From Begonia masoniana (lineage: Eukaryota > Streptophyta > Magnoliopsida > Cucurbitales > Begoniaceae): DNA of 64,000 nt. The translations under genes and the position numbers were made by a program. Below, in pieces: positions 48,520 to 62,400 of this stretch (position 1 is its first letter; each line of letters opens with the position of its first letter). The DNA lies in NCBI GenBank assembly GCA_022432975.1, contig CM039508.1, forward strand, positions 19,119,279 to 19,183,278, given 5' to 3'. The notes beneath the pieces are model-generated. The model made no database searches and had not been told where the DNA came from. It saw nothing but the letters and a program-made list of their open reading frames with translations.

Positions 48520-48940
48520 CTACATCACAAAACTCAAACTATAAGCCTAATACTTAGCAAGTAATGCATACGAATTTAAAACATTTCACTTAACATATGT
48601 AGTTTCTACCGTTTCAATCATACATAAATGTTTCGTTTCAGTTTCTATCGTTTCCATCATACATACATGTAATCCTCTACCAATGGAGGGCGGATTAGTT
48701 TTTCCATCTCTAGGCGTTTTACAACTTCATCTGAAGGGCGGAACACTTCCTTCAGACGTTATACATTTTCTACGGTTGCAGATTCTACGTGCTACTCGTG
48801 AAAACACATGCTCAAAACATTTTCGTATCTTTTCTAAAACATGATGCATAAACAGACTAAACATATTTAAAAACATGCAACACATCCTATCGTTTTGTGA
48901 TGTAGGCCAAAAAGGCAACACTCATGCATACACTACTTAC
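48520..48940 (-). other. Predicted structured intron in LTR H2
   Basis: Donor CAG|GTAAGT at 48940. Pairing strands plus 48892-48906 and 48519-48533 match over 15 bp. Hairpin TAAGT-ATTAG-GCTTA (48542-48556) keeps its stem with a G-U type pair. Confidence 0.55.
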
Positions 48941-50700
48941 CTGGCGTCCTTAACAATTATCTCTGTCTGAAATCTTAACCTTAGAACTTGAAAAACCTAA
49001 ATACCAAAAAGTTGCATTAGAACTCGCTCGGCATAACTAAACTCTCATTTTCGTAAAAACATCCCAAGTGAAATTAATCCTTTACCGACACCTCAAAACA
49101 TAATACTCACGTCTATAACTATATTGGAGCTCAATTCTTCATAAACTCTATCCAAATCCATTCAACTATTCATTCAGGCAATTTATCGAACACTTCACGT
49201 GCACATTTTCATTCTCTAATTTCTCCCTAATCCGACATCCGATCTCAACAATTCAAACGCATATACGTCACCCATAACGTCTACTTTAATGTTTCATAGC
49301 TAATCCTCAAACCACACTTAGCGATCAAGCTTAGAAATCCTGAATTCTAATATACATTAAAACGATATATATCCAAACACAAAAATCCAATCCTATATCC
49401 GTTTTCAATCTAAAAATTAGCAATAACTATTAATCTTTCATCAATAATCATCAATACATCAAAACTATCAATTTCTAACCAAAAACCTAAAACTATACAA
49501 ACCCTAAATAGAATAAACCAAACGAATAACAACCCTAAACCGAAAACTAAACTCATAGAATAGTAGAACCTTACCTAGAGTGTTGAATCGTCGAAGAAAA
49601 TGGAGGAGAAACTGTAACACCCGGAATTTTCTTAAAATCGCACGTATGCCTTGGATTAGACGGTTAGGGTAGTTTAATGTTAATTTAGTGTTGCCCTATG
49701 TTATAGAAAAGAAAGTGAGAATGGAAGAGAAGAAAAATGGTGGATGGGTTAAAAAGTCAAAAATGATTATGTTGAAAATTCAAAGGGTTGAAAATTCAAA
49801 GGAAATTAATTATTGATAAGCTAAGAAAAAGTAAAGGAAAATTTTATGAAAAGTGAAAAGAAAGAGGGCTTCACGTGGAGAAAGAAAAGGGAGAGTGAAA
49901 AGTGTGGTTAAAGTATAAAATATAGAAATTTTGTGGAAAATTTAAAAAGAGGAAAAGTGGGATTTTATAAATTTGATGGATTAGTGAGTAAAAAGTCAAA
50001 AATTTACTCTTTCTTCTTCCTTTCTCCTTCGTAGGAACCAGCAACCATGTAGGGTTCTTTCCTCCATTTTCACCAAACTTTCAAGGTGTTTCAAGGTAAA
50101 AATTTAATGGGTTTTTGGTTTGTTGCAAGTAGGTGTTGCTTTTTAGTGTTTTATGATGTTTTGGAAGAGATTGGTTAGGGTTTGGGAAACCCTAACCATG
50201 GGGTCCAAATTTTTTATTTCAAATGTTAGTTTTCTTTCCAAATTTCATGTTTTAGTTGTTGAATGGATTAGTTTAGATTTTTTTTAGGGATAGGTTTCAG
50301 TTTTAGTGGAAGATTATGAAAAACTGGTTTTTAGAGCAAAGGGTGCCGGTTCGGTTTTGTGCAATTCGAGTTGGCCATGTTGTTTGGTTGATCATTTTGA
50401 GTATTTCAATAGATAGTATACGTGTAGAGGTTTACGGGTTGGGGTGGAACGTTGAAATCCGTTGAAAAATGAGAAAGTTATGGCCGTTTGAATTTGGACG
50501 CTGAAAATTGTGGGGAAAATCGGGTTTAAGGGGTGTTACACTTTAAATGGGTTAAAGTGGTTTATTTGTGGTTAGTTTTGGTTTAGGTAATCCTTTAGCA
50601 TTTGTTAGATTGGTACTAAGTGAGTTTTCTTTATATTTATTAGGTTGACAGGTGAGTAATTGAGCTTGGCGTAGTAAACGATTATGTGCCGGGAACCCAG

Positions 50701-51404
50701 GTAAGTAATGGATTATGTGTTTTGTCGCCTTCGGGCCTACACCACGGAACGGTAGGATTTATTGTTTGATAGTTGTATTGTTTATATTGAGTAGTGTGAG
50801 AATGAATTGCTGGGTTGCTATTGTTTGGTGTTTGAGTATTGTGTGAGTGGCATGCGTCATGTTAAGCTACAAAAATAAGTGTTGGGGCATGATGTGAATA
50901 ATGAGCATGAAATGTGTAGCAAGGAGTACTAGAGGGTTGAACGCCTCGTTGTTAATGTGCAAGTAGCATTAGAGGGTTGAACGCCTTGTTGTTAAAGTGT
51001 AAGAAGCACTAGAGGGTTGAACGCCTCGTTGTTAAAGTGCAAGTGGCACTAGAGGGTTGAACGCCTCGTTGTTAAAGTGCAAGTGGCACTAGAGGGTTGA
51101 ACGCCTCGGTGTTAAAGTGCAAGTAGCACTGAACGCCTCGTTGTTAAAGTGCAAGAAGCTACTAGAGGGTTGAACGCCTTATCGTTAATGTGCTAGGGCA
51201 TGTACTAGATAGTTGAACGCCTCGTCGTTAACGTACAAGTGGAGCACTAGAGGGTTTAACGTCTCGTCGTTAACGTGCATTAGTAAGAAGCAGCAGAGTG
51301 AGTGGAATTGGCATGTGTTAGGGGGTTGTGTGTGCATGTTTACATTCGTTATTCATTACTTGCTAAGCGTAAGCTTACGTGTGTGTGTGTGTTCTGTGGT
51401 GTAG
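50701..51404 (+). other. Predicted structured intron in LTR I
   Basis: CAG|GTAAGT, hairpin GCC-TTCG-GGC, pairing strand CCTACACCAC (50736-50745), hairpin TAAGC-GTAA-GCTTA (51364-51377), acceptor GTGGTGTAG|G (51396-51405). The pair CTACACCA/TGGTGTAG is a third compensated version. Confidence 0.55.
50929..51290 (+). repeat. About nine 40-bp tandem repeats inside the LTR I intron
   Basis: Unit built on AGAGGGTTGAACGCCTCG plus GTTAAAGTGCAAG; later copies diverge and one is shortened near 51129. Confidence 0.9.
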
Positions 51405-52717
51405 GTGAAGACAAGATCAGGTGAGCTAGATGAGGAAGTCGGGACTAGGTGGCAGTCGGTGGCGCATGAAGCATGCCGGTGCAGGCATATGTCGGGCCGT
51501 CTCGGCCACGTTTCTCTGGTAGTCTGTGGGGACTTTGATATTTTGTATTGTAGACATTTTTATCTTGGAGGATTATGGTTAGCGGATGTTTTGATGGATG
51601 GTTGGTATATGAATACTAGTGTTTTGAGATTTAAATTTCAGGTTTTGGGTTATAAAAAATTTAGTCGTTATTCTGCCCGTTTTCTTTTCTGTATAATAAC
51701 CAACGTCGGGTTTATTTTCATCTATTTTACGTTTTCGTTAAGATTTTGAGTCGGTTTTTTCGGGATTTTTACGTGCCAAGGAGTCGGGAGTTGTTGGAAA
51801 TATGTGGGGGTAAGTTTTGGGTGTTTTGGAGGGGTATAGTATGAAGGAAAAAAGAAAAAAAATAAAAATGGGCATTTTTGGCCGAAAAACCCGAGGAGGC
51901 CCGATCGATCAGGCACTGGGCGCCGATCAATCAGCCACGGGGCGCACGGAGCGTGCGCGGCGCCCAGCGCGCGCGCCCAACACCATTGTTTGAAATTGTT
52001 TTTTTTAATTTCCTATTTCTACTATGTTTTGACCCAATATTTTTCGACATATTTTAAACGTATTTTACGCACGTTTTCCAACATTTTTTGAGGGATCGAA
52101 AAAATTCAAAAACCGAGTCGAATAATTTACGAAAATTATTTTAAATCACATTTTAAACGCGGGTTTGTTGTACAAAGTAGCGCACCGAGCCAGGGTGGGT
52201 TCGGGGGCGTTACAGAAACGTCGTTGAATCGCCGGCATGTGAAGGTTTAGCTGAGAGGGAGGAGATCGCAGGGAGGGTGGAGGGAAAAGAGTGTCTGTGC
52301 GTGGGAGAAGAAATGAGAGAGAGAAGAGGTATTTTTGTTTTTATATAATTAACTTGGCAAATTACTTAAATGCCCTTTTCAATTAACTTTCTACTTAACT
52401 CATTATTTAGTCTATCGATTCGGTTTCTCTGAAATTTTCTTATTTCTCCAAATATTCTAATTTATTACTAGGGTTCTAACAAAGCTTTCCTTTCGCAAAA
52501 CAGACATAATTTACTATTTTTATTAATATAATTCTAATAACGGAAAAACCGAACTCGGGCGTTACACTATTGATTTGGGTTTCTAAAAATTTTTAGAAAT
52601 TCTCATAAATTCCTAGGACTTTAATGAAACATCCCGCTCGAGAAAAGAGCTTAATTTGCTATTTTACAAAAATATCCTTTAGAGCGGAAACCCGAAAAAC
52701 CCGGGTGTTACAAAAAT

Positions 52718-53000
52718 AGAGTTTTCATAAAAACCCATGCAATATATTGCAAATAATATAAAACCCTTACCTTTACACCAAACGCTCCTTCCATTTGGAG
52801 TCGCAACCTCAGCAACTGTTTCAAAGTCGTATGAGGCTAAAACAAAAGCAAGGTTAAGATTATCCAGCTCAACACTAAGAAAAGACACTAGGATGTGTCC
52901 TAAACGGGGAGTTGGAAGATAATCCATAATACTATAAACGACTACAAACTTCGCCGAGGCGGTAGCGTCTCGGCGACAAAGTTTTCCCAAAATTAATAAT
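52718..53000 (+). repeat. Repeat X, continuation after element 4
   Basis: GTTTTCATAAAAACCCATGC followed by TATAAAACCCTTACC matches the reverse complement of about 55890-55950, in line with 41435-41707. Confidence 0.55.
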
Positions 53001-53004
53001 GTGT

Positions 53005-53330
53005 GGTCGACACTTTAAGGGGAGACCGGTCGACACTTAGAACAATTGGACTTGCCCGCGACCAACATTTCATCTTATCGGCGATACTTTAGAGCTCTCG
53101 GGTTCCAACTCAAAATGAACTAGCGATCGACACTTCATCCACAAGTGTCAACACTTATTCGGTCGACACATCCCCTGAAGTGTTGACACAACAAACTCTC
53201 AGGTTTTACCCCATTTTACGCTAGTGATCGACACTTCCCTTGAAATGTCGACACCTCCTTCACTCGGCCTTAGCCCAAAACAAGCTAGCTTTCGAAACTT
53301 CTCTCAAAGTGTCAACCTCGAGACGATTCA
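53005..53330. repeat. Cluster of TCGACACTT / AAGTGTCGAC inverted words
   Basis: At least six degenerate copies, several paired as TCGACACTTC...GAAGTGT(C/T)GACAC with short loops. Confidence 0.6.
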
Positions 53331-53680
53331 ATGAAAGAGAGTTGTCCAAAACTCGTCTCTCCTGACTCCTCTCGCCGACTATATCTTCACACTCCAAATA
53401 CACTAAAATAACCAGAAAGATCAAAAGGATTCGAGCTCCATTGCTCAAATTGACTCCCTACTCAAACCCTAACTTAAAAACCTTAAAACAGAGAGAAAAA
53501 CTTACCAACAATCAAATCTCCTACACAAAGGTTGCTGCTCAAACCCTTGAGGACACTTAACCTCGAGAATCGACGACTTCATGGTCGGAGTGCATCCACT
53601 CCCTCTTCCTATCTTCTCCTCTCTAGCAACGATTAAGGATGAGAAACAAAAGGATTTATTAACTTCTTTTAACCATACTT

Positions 53681-54521
53681 TTCTTATTTGCACTTTAGCC
53701 CCTCCACTTTAGGAATTTATTTATTACACTCATATCTTACATTAGCAAATTCACAACTCCGCACATGCTCTAAACTCCAAATCAAAAAATATTTTAATTC
53801 TTACTCATAGCAAAATACGACACGTGGAATTTAATAAATTAGAAAATTATCTGTTTTTACAAAATCTCAACTATTGAACCAATTATCCAAAAACTAGATA
53901 TATGACAAGAAAAATAGATATAATGTAACTTATCCTTATAGATCCCCGTGTGTCAATTTGAGGTCAAACCGAAATAAGATTAGTTTTAGTAAATTTTCAT
54001 ACAAAAGTTTCCAACTTAACTCCAACAATTACATGTTTTTAACAATAATCCAATTTTTCTAAAAAGAATTCCAAAATCTTAAAAGTAATGGGAAAATATT
54101 TTCTTATTTGCACTTTAGCCCCTCCACTTTAGGAATTTATTTATTACACTCATATCTTACATTAGCAAATTCACAACTCCGCACATGCTCTAAACTCCAA
54201 ATCAAAAAATATTTTAATTCTTACTCATAGCAAAATACGACACGTGGAATTTAATAAATTAGAAAATTATCTGTTTTTACAAAATCTCAACTATTGAACC
54301 AATTATCCAAAAACTAGATATATGACAAGAAAAATAGATATAATGTAACTTATCCTTATAGATCCCCGTGTGTCAATTTGAGGTCAAACCGAAATAAGAT
54401 TAGTTTTAGTAAATTTTCATACAAAAGTTTCCAACTTAACTCCAACAATTACATGTTTTTAACAATAATCCAATTTTTCTAAAAAGAATTCCAAAAATCT
54501 TAAAAGTAATGGGAAAATATT
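53681..54521. repeat. Near-identical 420-bp tandem duplication
   Basis: Copy 1 is 53681-54100 and copy 2 is 54101-54521. I see one extra A in copy 2 and no other difference. Either very recent or an assembly duplication. Confidence 0.93.
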
Positions 54522-54652
54522 GAAAATCTATTTTATCCTCGTTATAATCCTTGAATATTGGCACCCAAGTTTATCGATTTCAATTTTTTTCAATAGAGAC
54601 ACTAACCTAATTCATAAGCCAAAGTTAAGTATCAACTGATAAAATGGAAAAG

Positions 54653-55889
<1,237 letters not shown>

Positions 55890-55890
<1 letters not shown>

Positions 55891-56250
55891 ATTTTATACT
55901 TTTTGCACTGCATAGCATGGTTTTATGAAAACCTATTTTGTTGAGTTGTCAGCTGTATAAAATTTGACAAGGCCTGGTTGCTAGCACATATGTTTCTACG
56001 TATATGTATATATGGTTTTGCATGTTTACCATTGATGCATGGTTTTATATTGATATGATGTGTATCTTGTGAGGATGAGTTCTGGTGATACTTTGGACGA
56101 TTTTAGTGTAAAAGTATAAAGAGGACATCCCAGTGCCCTTTCTGCTGCGTGAAGGTGATCTTGTTTACACGTTACGCAAATGGGTAGTAAGTCAGTGATG
56201 ACCCGCTCCTTGGATTTCGAATCCCTGAACCTGATCAGGGTAAGTTTAAG
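55890..56250 (-). repeat. Repeat X, inverted copy
   Basis: Reverse complement matches 41435-41707 and 52718-52790. LTR J inserted a short distance to its right. Confidence 0.55.
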
Positions 56251-56684
56251 TTTTACAATTATTTAGGTGGTATCACTGCTTGGTCTTCGGATCGCTGGCC
56301 ACCCTTGCGGCGTGGTTGGACCTATGGGTCGCTGTCATCTTTGTTATTCCTCGAACTCATGAGGTGCTACTTAGTCTTCGGATCACCATCTTTCTGTGTT
56401 AGTGTGTCGGATGTGATTCTTATGTGACCGTCTGTAACACCCGACAATTTCGGCCAGGTGATTTTCTTAACTGATTTAACTGCCACCTTTTATCGACCTT
56501 CTCGCTTTTAAATTAATGCCTGATTTATTGAATTCAAATAGTGTGAAACTAGGTTGGGTGACACAATTGTAATTAAGATGAATTTTAATTAGTATAAATA
56601 GGAAATGGAAATCCTTAAACCTCATTAAAACTCCATTGTAGCCAACATTTCCTCTCTCGGCGATTTCCCTCTTCTCCAGAGCTC

Positions 56685-56732
<48 letters not shown>

Positions 56733-56889
56733 CCAGCTACTCCTCCATCGAAGATCGATTCTTAAGTCTCCACCCTGACAATCCACGCTCTAGGTAAGAC
56801 TTAGACAATGTAGTTGCTGGTTAGTTAATTAGAGCTCCGTTTTCAGCTAAGACTCGTAGTTTCGGATTCATCATTGGCCGAGTAATAGT

Positions 56890-57786
56890 TATAACGACCC
56901 CGTTTTCCAGCAAGATATTTTCCGCTCTAGGAATTGGGCCGTAGCCCAATATCCTCTCCTCATGGCATTGTTTGGCGAGAACTTCCCGGAAGGTCACCCA
57001 ACCTAGAATTGCTCTCGCCAAAGCACTTTTAATTTCGGAGTTCTTATGGGATCCGTTGTCAATTGTGCTCCAAAACGCATCTTGCTATCTTGGGAGGGAT
57101 CTCTTACATATGTTTCATTTCCATGTACTTCCCCAAGCGATGTGGGATTGTGATAACCCCCTCTTTACAACCCGGGATTCGCCTATACTCGAGTCCGGGA
57201 TTTGCCTACACTCGGCTTAAGTCTCAAGATTTGCCCTGCAATCCGAGGTTTGCCCTGCAGTCGTACACATACGTTCAAATTCGGGTCATCACAATCACCC
57301 CCCTCGGGGGCCCAACGTCCTCGTTGGCCACATTTCCGGTTGGGTACAGGCTCTGATACCATTTATAATGACCCCATTTCCCAGCAAGATATTGTCAGCT
57401 CTGGGCATTGGGTCGTAGCCCAATATCCTCCCCTCACGGCTTTGTTTGGCGAGAACTTCCCGGAAGGTCACCCAACCTGGAATTGCTCTCGCCAAAGCAC
57501 TTTTAACTTCGGAGTTCTTATGGGATCCGTTGTCAATTGTGCTCCAAAACGCGTCTTGCTATCTTGGGAGGGATCTCTTACATATGTTTCATTTCCATGT
57601 ACTTCCCCAAGCGATGTGGGATTGTGACAACCCCCTCTTTACGACCCGGGATTCGCCTATACTCGAGTCCGGGATTCGCCTACACTCGGCTTAGGTCCCG
57701 ATGTTTGCCCTGCAACCTGAGGTTTGCCCTGCAACCCGAGGTTTGCCCCTCAGTCGTACATATACGTTCACATTCGGGTCATCACA
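56890..57786 (-). mobile_element. TRIM-like miniature LTR retrotransposon (897 bp)
   Basis: In minus orientation: 5' LTR 57364-57786 (423 bp), a 70-bp interior, 3' LTR 56890-57293 (404 bp). LTRs start TGTGATGACCCG and end CGTTATA/CATTATA. The interior is essentially the primer site TGGTATCAGAGC (57350-57361) plus a G-rich tract before the 3' LTR. Target duplication ATAGT lies at 56885-56889 and 57787-57791. No coding capacity. Confidence 0.9.
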
Positions 57787-58023
57787 ATAGTAGTGGCATT
57801 TGTAATCTGTGGTTAGTTAATAGGTTGAATCCGGTTATTTTTAGGTTCTGTAAGTTAATATGCGCACACTAGGTGCTCGACTAAAAAGATTTAGAATTAT
57901 ATGCGTTAGATTCTAGGATGACTTTTGGTTAGAACTTTTAGGAGTTTGTTTAACACTGTAATGTGAATTGTTTTTAGGTGAAGAAGTCTGAAGAGAAGTG
58001 TTCAAGTTTGCTAAGGAAACCAG

Positions 58024-58607
58024 GTAAGTGAGTGAGTAGGATTCTCGGCCTTTAGGGCCCTACATCACGAAGGTACTAAGTTAAAGTTGATTATGATGTC
58101 CGAAAGTTGTTTGTGATATTGTCTGTATGGTTATGATATGTGAGTTGGCAACATGATTTATTGTTGAATGATTGATCTGTCCTTCTAGTCCGATGAAATA
58201 AGTGTATTCATATTCATGCTTCATGTTTGTTTCCTTTTCCAGCATATGAAAATATTTTAAGTGCATGTTTTTTCTTCACGATCAAGATATAAACATGAAA
58301 CTTATGTAACAAGGATTAATAGAGGGTTGGGGGCGGTTTGGCGTATGTCACTGTCCAAAAGGAGGACCATGAATACGGCCCGCAAGGGACTATGTACACT
58401 TTCACTGTCAACCCCATTTTCGGCACAAATCCTCTCTTAATCCGCATGATGTAAACGATGAACAAGAACATGATCAAGAATATGAACAAGAATGTGACGA
58501 GAAATGATTATGATAATCTGTTTTTTTCAACTGTGCATTCATACATACATGTCAGCATTGCACTTCTTACTAAGCATTAGGCTTATAGTTTAAACCTTAT
58601 GATGTAG
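58024..58607 (+). other. Predicted structured intron in LTR J
   Basis: CAG|GTAAGT, hairpin GGCC-TTTAG-GGCC, pairing strand CCTACATCA (58059-58067), hairpin TAAGC-ATTAG-GCTTA (58571-58585), acceptor TGATGTAG|G (58600-58608). An outer AAGGT/ACCTT pair may extend the stem. Confidence 0.55.
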
Positions 58608-59870
58608 GTGACGAGTTATCAAGTGAGGATTTCAAACCCAATGAAGACGTCTAGGACTGGTTGCTAGATGGTGCTCAGGGCGACAGATTGTGGCTGGAAA
58701 GGCGAGAATGACCCGTGGTTTTTGCTCCTAAGTTGTTAGTAAGAATAATGATTACTGATGCTTTAAGTAGGATGAGATTTTCTGATTATGATGGATTTTG
58801 GGATTGTCGAACTAAATTCCTAAGTTGAAGATGATTATTAGAATGAAGAATGACCTGTTTTACTTAAGTCTTCCGCTACACGTATTCTGGATGTGTCTAT
58901 GATTTATACCTGTACAAGTTTATTCTAGTCAATTCGAAGTCTGTGAAAGTCAGGATGCTTTGTATCGTAGATGTTTTAAATCGGTAGATGTTGATTATTA
59001 CAATCGGCAGATGCTAGAAATTTCTTACTCACCGGTAGAGGTCTTCTATCAGATGATGATTATATGTCACGTGTGATTCACATGTCAATCGGTAGATGTA
59101 GATGTTTTTGCTATTGGAAGAAGTGAGTATTAAGTCTTGTCGTTTTGTGATCGGATGATGCGAGTGAAGATAATTTGTCTTACTCACCGGTAGAGGTCTT
59201 CTATCGGATGATGATTATATGTCACGTGTGATTCACATGTCAATCGGTAGATGTAGATGTTTTCGCCATCGGAAGAAGTGAGTATTAAGTCTTGTCGTTT
59301 TGTGATCGGATGATGCTTAATATGTCACGTGTGATTCACATGTCAACCGGTAGATGTAGATGTTTTTGCTATCGGAAGAAGTGAGTATTAAGTCTTGTCG
59401 TTTTGTGATCGGATGATGTGAGTGAAGATAATTTGTCGCCTTGTGATCGGATGATGTGGGCGAATATGCTTCATCGTTTAGTAATCGGTAGAGGTCTTCT
59501 ATCGGGCGATGTTCATGAGTCACGTGAAACGCTCATGTCCATCGATAGATGTCTACTACTGGGCGACGTCTATTGTGTCGCGCGGAGTGCAAATCCATGC
59601 AGCCCGCGAACGATGAAGATGAGTGGTTGGAGGGCACTTTCCTTCTGCCCGAACACGTTATGGAACCGATGTCTGAGTCATGTCGATCAACTCTGTGACT
59701 GACTGTGTCAATAGTCTTATGAGGGAGCCGAGTTTTTTTGAAGGGTTCAGTTTTGTCAGATATGGCATTGTCTTTGAGTACTGTTAAAAAAAATATAGAG
59801 AGTAAACTTAGTGTAAATGATTTAAGAAAATTAAGAATCAGTCCCGACCCTAATGGGGTCGTTACAATTA

Positions 59871-59882
59871 TGGTATCAGAGC
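59871..59882 (+). other. Primer binding site, element 5
   Basis: TGGTATCAGAGC after the LTR end. Confidence 0.9.
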
Positions 59883-60028
59883 AAAACAGGGTTCTAAAAT
59901 TGATTCTGCAGACTGCCTTCCAGCACAGATTGTCACATGAGCACACTCCAACAACTGTAAGTGTCTAAGATTTTAGTAATGTCATTACGTTAAGATGTGT
60001 TTATGATTATTTGTTTAGGAATCTCAAA

Positions 60029-60985
60029 ATGGTAAGAGGTCAACAAAAAGAGAGCAATGAGGATAGTAACACCATCGCTCAGCTAACCGAGTTGGTTATT
60101 CGCCAGTCCCTCCAAATTGAGCTGTGGGTGGCTACTAGAGAAGAGCAAGGGAATTCTAGCTCAAATGCGACTCACGATAATGGAAGTGATCGTTTTCACC
60201 GCCTTCGACCTCCTGTATTCAATGGTCAAGTTTCGTATTCTATTTATGCCGAAGAATGGATTTGGACAATTGAGGACATGTTCAAGTATGCCAAGGTCGA
60301 TGAAGGGGACAAGGTCACTTGTGCTGTTTTTCATCTTGCATTGGGTGCAAGGCATTGGTGGGACTCAATTCAGAGCACTACGAATGCAGAAACTATGACT
60401 TGGGCGTGGTTCAAGACAGCCTTCTATGACAAGTATTTTAGTCGAGCTGTTCAGCAAAAAGATGGAGTTTATGCAGCTACGCCAAACCGGTTCTGTGGCT
60501 GACTACATCTATAAGTTTGAGGCCTTATCCAGGTTTGCACCCCGTCTAGTGGATGATGAGGAAGACAAGATTCACCAGTTTGTCCATGGACTAAAGCCGA
60601 GCCTCTTCCAAGGAGTGAAGACTGCAGGGATCCATAACATACCCTATTCCGAAGGGGCAGCTAAGGCTTTGGAATTGGAAGAAATTGAGTCAACAGTACG
60701 AGGACAACGTGAACCACCAAGGAAGTTTATCAAGGAGACTCAGCCACCACCGCGCCAGGGCAGAGGTTGGCAACCACAACCGAATAGAGGACCGCAGCAG
60801 CAGCAGAAAGGTGTGAAGAGACCCTTCAATCCAAATGATGATCAAGAAAAGGAAAGCGACCTCTAGCTCCTCTATGTTCCACCTACCAGAAGAATCACCA
60901 TGGCGAATGTAAATTATATTCTAGCCGTTGCTATAGATGTGACAAGGTTGAACACATGGTCAGAGATTGCCCTATGCCGCCAGAC
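60029..60985 (+). pseudogene. gag: Element 5 gag with zinc knuckle
   Basis: ATG at 60029 (MVRGQQKE) aligns with element 1. Motifs RLRPPVFNGQ, AEEWIWTIEDMFKYAKV, HWWDSIQ, LRQTGSVADYIYKFEALSRF and HQFVHGLK. A one-base loss in an A-run near 60462 and another frameshift near 60845 break it. The knuckle CYRCDKVEHMVRDC keeps all four zinc ligands, though the usual glycine is glutamate. Confidence 0.9.
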
Positions 60986-61500
60986 CCAAATCGTGCGAGA
61001 GTAGCGCTAAGAGTCTATGCTTTAATGGAGGATAAGGATGTGGTGCAGCATACGGTCATAACAGGTACAATTATGATCTGTGGTATTTCTGCTTATACAC
61101 TTATAGATACGGGAGCCACACACTCGTTTGTATCAACCCTGTTTGTATGTAAGCATAGGTTAGAACTCTTACCAGCCGAGAGGTCATATAGTGTTATGTT
61201 ACCTTCAGGGAAGTCCTTACATTCAGAATAGATAGTGAAAGGTGATATTGTATCTTTAGGAGAAAAGAAGTTATATGTAGAGCTAATCGTAATTGATATG
61301 AAGGGATATGAAGTCATATTAGGAATGGATTGGCTATTCAGACATTATGCCACAATAAGTTGTAAGTCTGGATTGGTTGAGTTCCGACCCCCGAACGGAG
61401 ATCGGTATTCCTTCCAAGCTATTCCAAAAATAAGTAAAATGTCAATTATATCCTCACTAGAGACTCAACGGTTACTGAAGGGTGGTTGTGAGAGTTTTCT
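60986..61500 (+). pseudogene. Element 5 aspartic protease
   Basis: DTGATHSF active site (about 61105-61130), LPSGKSLHSE, a TAG at 61229 where element 1 has CAG, then [11 protein letters not shown]. Confidence 0.88.
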
Positions 61501-62400
61501 AGCTAGCATAATTGATGTCCGGGTAAAGGATAAGGTAGAACTCCAAGATATTCCTATAGTCCGAGAGTTTCCAAAAGCATTTTTGGATGACTTGCCCGGG
61601 TTACCACCTGATAGAGAAATTGAGTTTGTAATCGATACATATCCCGAGGCATCACCTGTGTCTAAGAACCCTTACCGCATGGCACCTGTTGAGCTGAAGG
61701 AGTTAAAAGTCCAACTCCAGGAACTAGTTGACAAGGGATTTATACGCCCTAGTTGTTCTCCCTGGGGTGCACCTGTCCTATTTGTTAAGAAGAAAGATGG
61801 TTCTCTTACAATGTGCATAGATTACAGAGAACTGAACAAGTTACCGATCAAGAATAAATATCCTTTACCCCGAATTGATGACTTGTTTGACCAACTACAA
61901 GGAGCTAAGATATTTTCAAAAATTGACTTACGTTCGGGTTATTACAAACTGAAGGTTAAGGAGAGTGATGTACCAAAGACAGCATTTAGAACCCGATATG
62001 GACACTATGAATTTCTTGTGATGTCGTTTGGATTGACGAATACACCTGCAGCTTTTATGGACTTGATGAACCGTGTGTTTCGTGAGTATTTGGACAAGTT
62101 TGTGATTGTGTTTATAGATGATATCCTAATTTATTCACGGACCAAAGCTGACCATGAAAAACACTTAAGAGTAGTTTTGACGACATTAGAACAGCAGCAA
62201 CTCTATGCCAAGTTGTCCAAGTGTGAGTTCTGGTTGGATAAGGTCAACTTTCTAGGCCATGTCATTTCTGCTGAAGACATATCTGTAGATCCAACCAAAA
62301 TTCAAGCAGTAAAAGATTAGCCCCAACCGAGGAATGCCAGTGAAGTCCGTAGTTTCATTGGTTTGGCAGGCTATTACAGAAAGTTCATCAAGGGATTCTC
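61500..62400 (+). pseudogene. pol: Element 5 reverse transcriptase
   Basis: [45 protein letters not shown] and catalytic [10 protein letters not shown] (about 62115). The best preserved RT in the window: one stop, a TAG at 62318 replacing the Trp of a DWPQP-type motif. Confidence 0.92.

Larger units (their letters stand above)
49613..52214 (+). mobile_element. Solo LTR 'I' nested in LTR H2
   Basis: TGTAACACCCGGAA to GGGGGCGTTACA, with perfect duplication GAAAC (49608-49612 and 52215-52219). LTR H1 shows the empty site. A GC-rich patch at 51895-51985 shares GGGCGCCGATCAATC with LTR H. Confidence 0.92.
41713..52712 (-). mobile_element. Element 4: gag-only LTR retrotransposon with nested insertions
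   Basis: The 3' LTR (41713-44449) and 5' LTR (47442-52712, including a nested solo LTR) lie in minus orientation. Target duplication AAAAT is at 41708-41712 and 52713-52717. The interior (44450-47441) holds a primer site, gag and 1.7 kb of non-coding sequence. No reverse transcriptase, RNase H or integrase is present. Confidence 0.92.
47442..52712 (-). repeat. 5' LTR 'H2' of element 4, interrupted by LTR I
   Basis: Closely matches H1 on both sides of the insertion at 49613-52214. Without it the LTR is 2664 bp. The GC-rich patch is at 47775-47960. Confidence 0.9.
56433..59866 (+). repeat. 5' LTR 'J' of element 5, interrupted by a miniature LTR element
   Basis: TGTAACACCCGAC to GGGGTCGTTACA. 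It contains a (CT)n microsatellite (about 56689-56730), the nested element 56890-57786 and intron signals. A threefold repeat of about 165 bp (about 59030-59440) is built on TCACCGGTAGAGG, ATCGGTAGATG and CACGTGTGATTCACATG. Confidence 0.9.
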
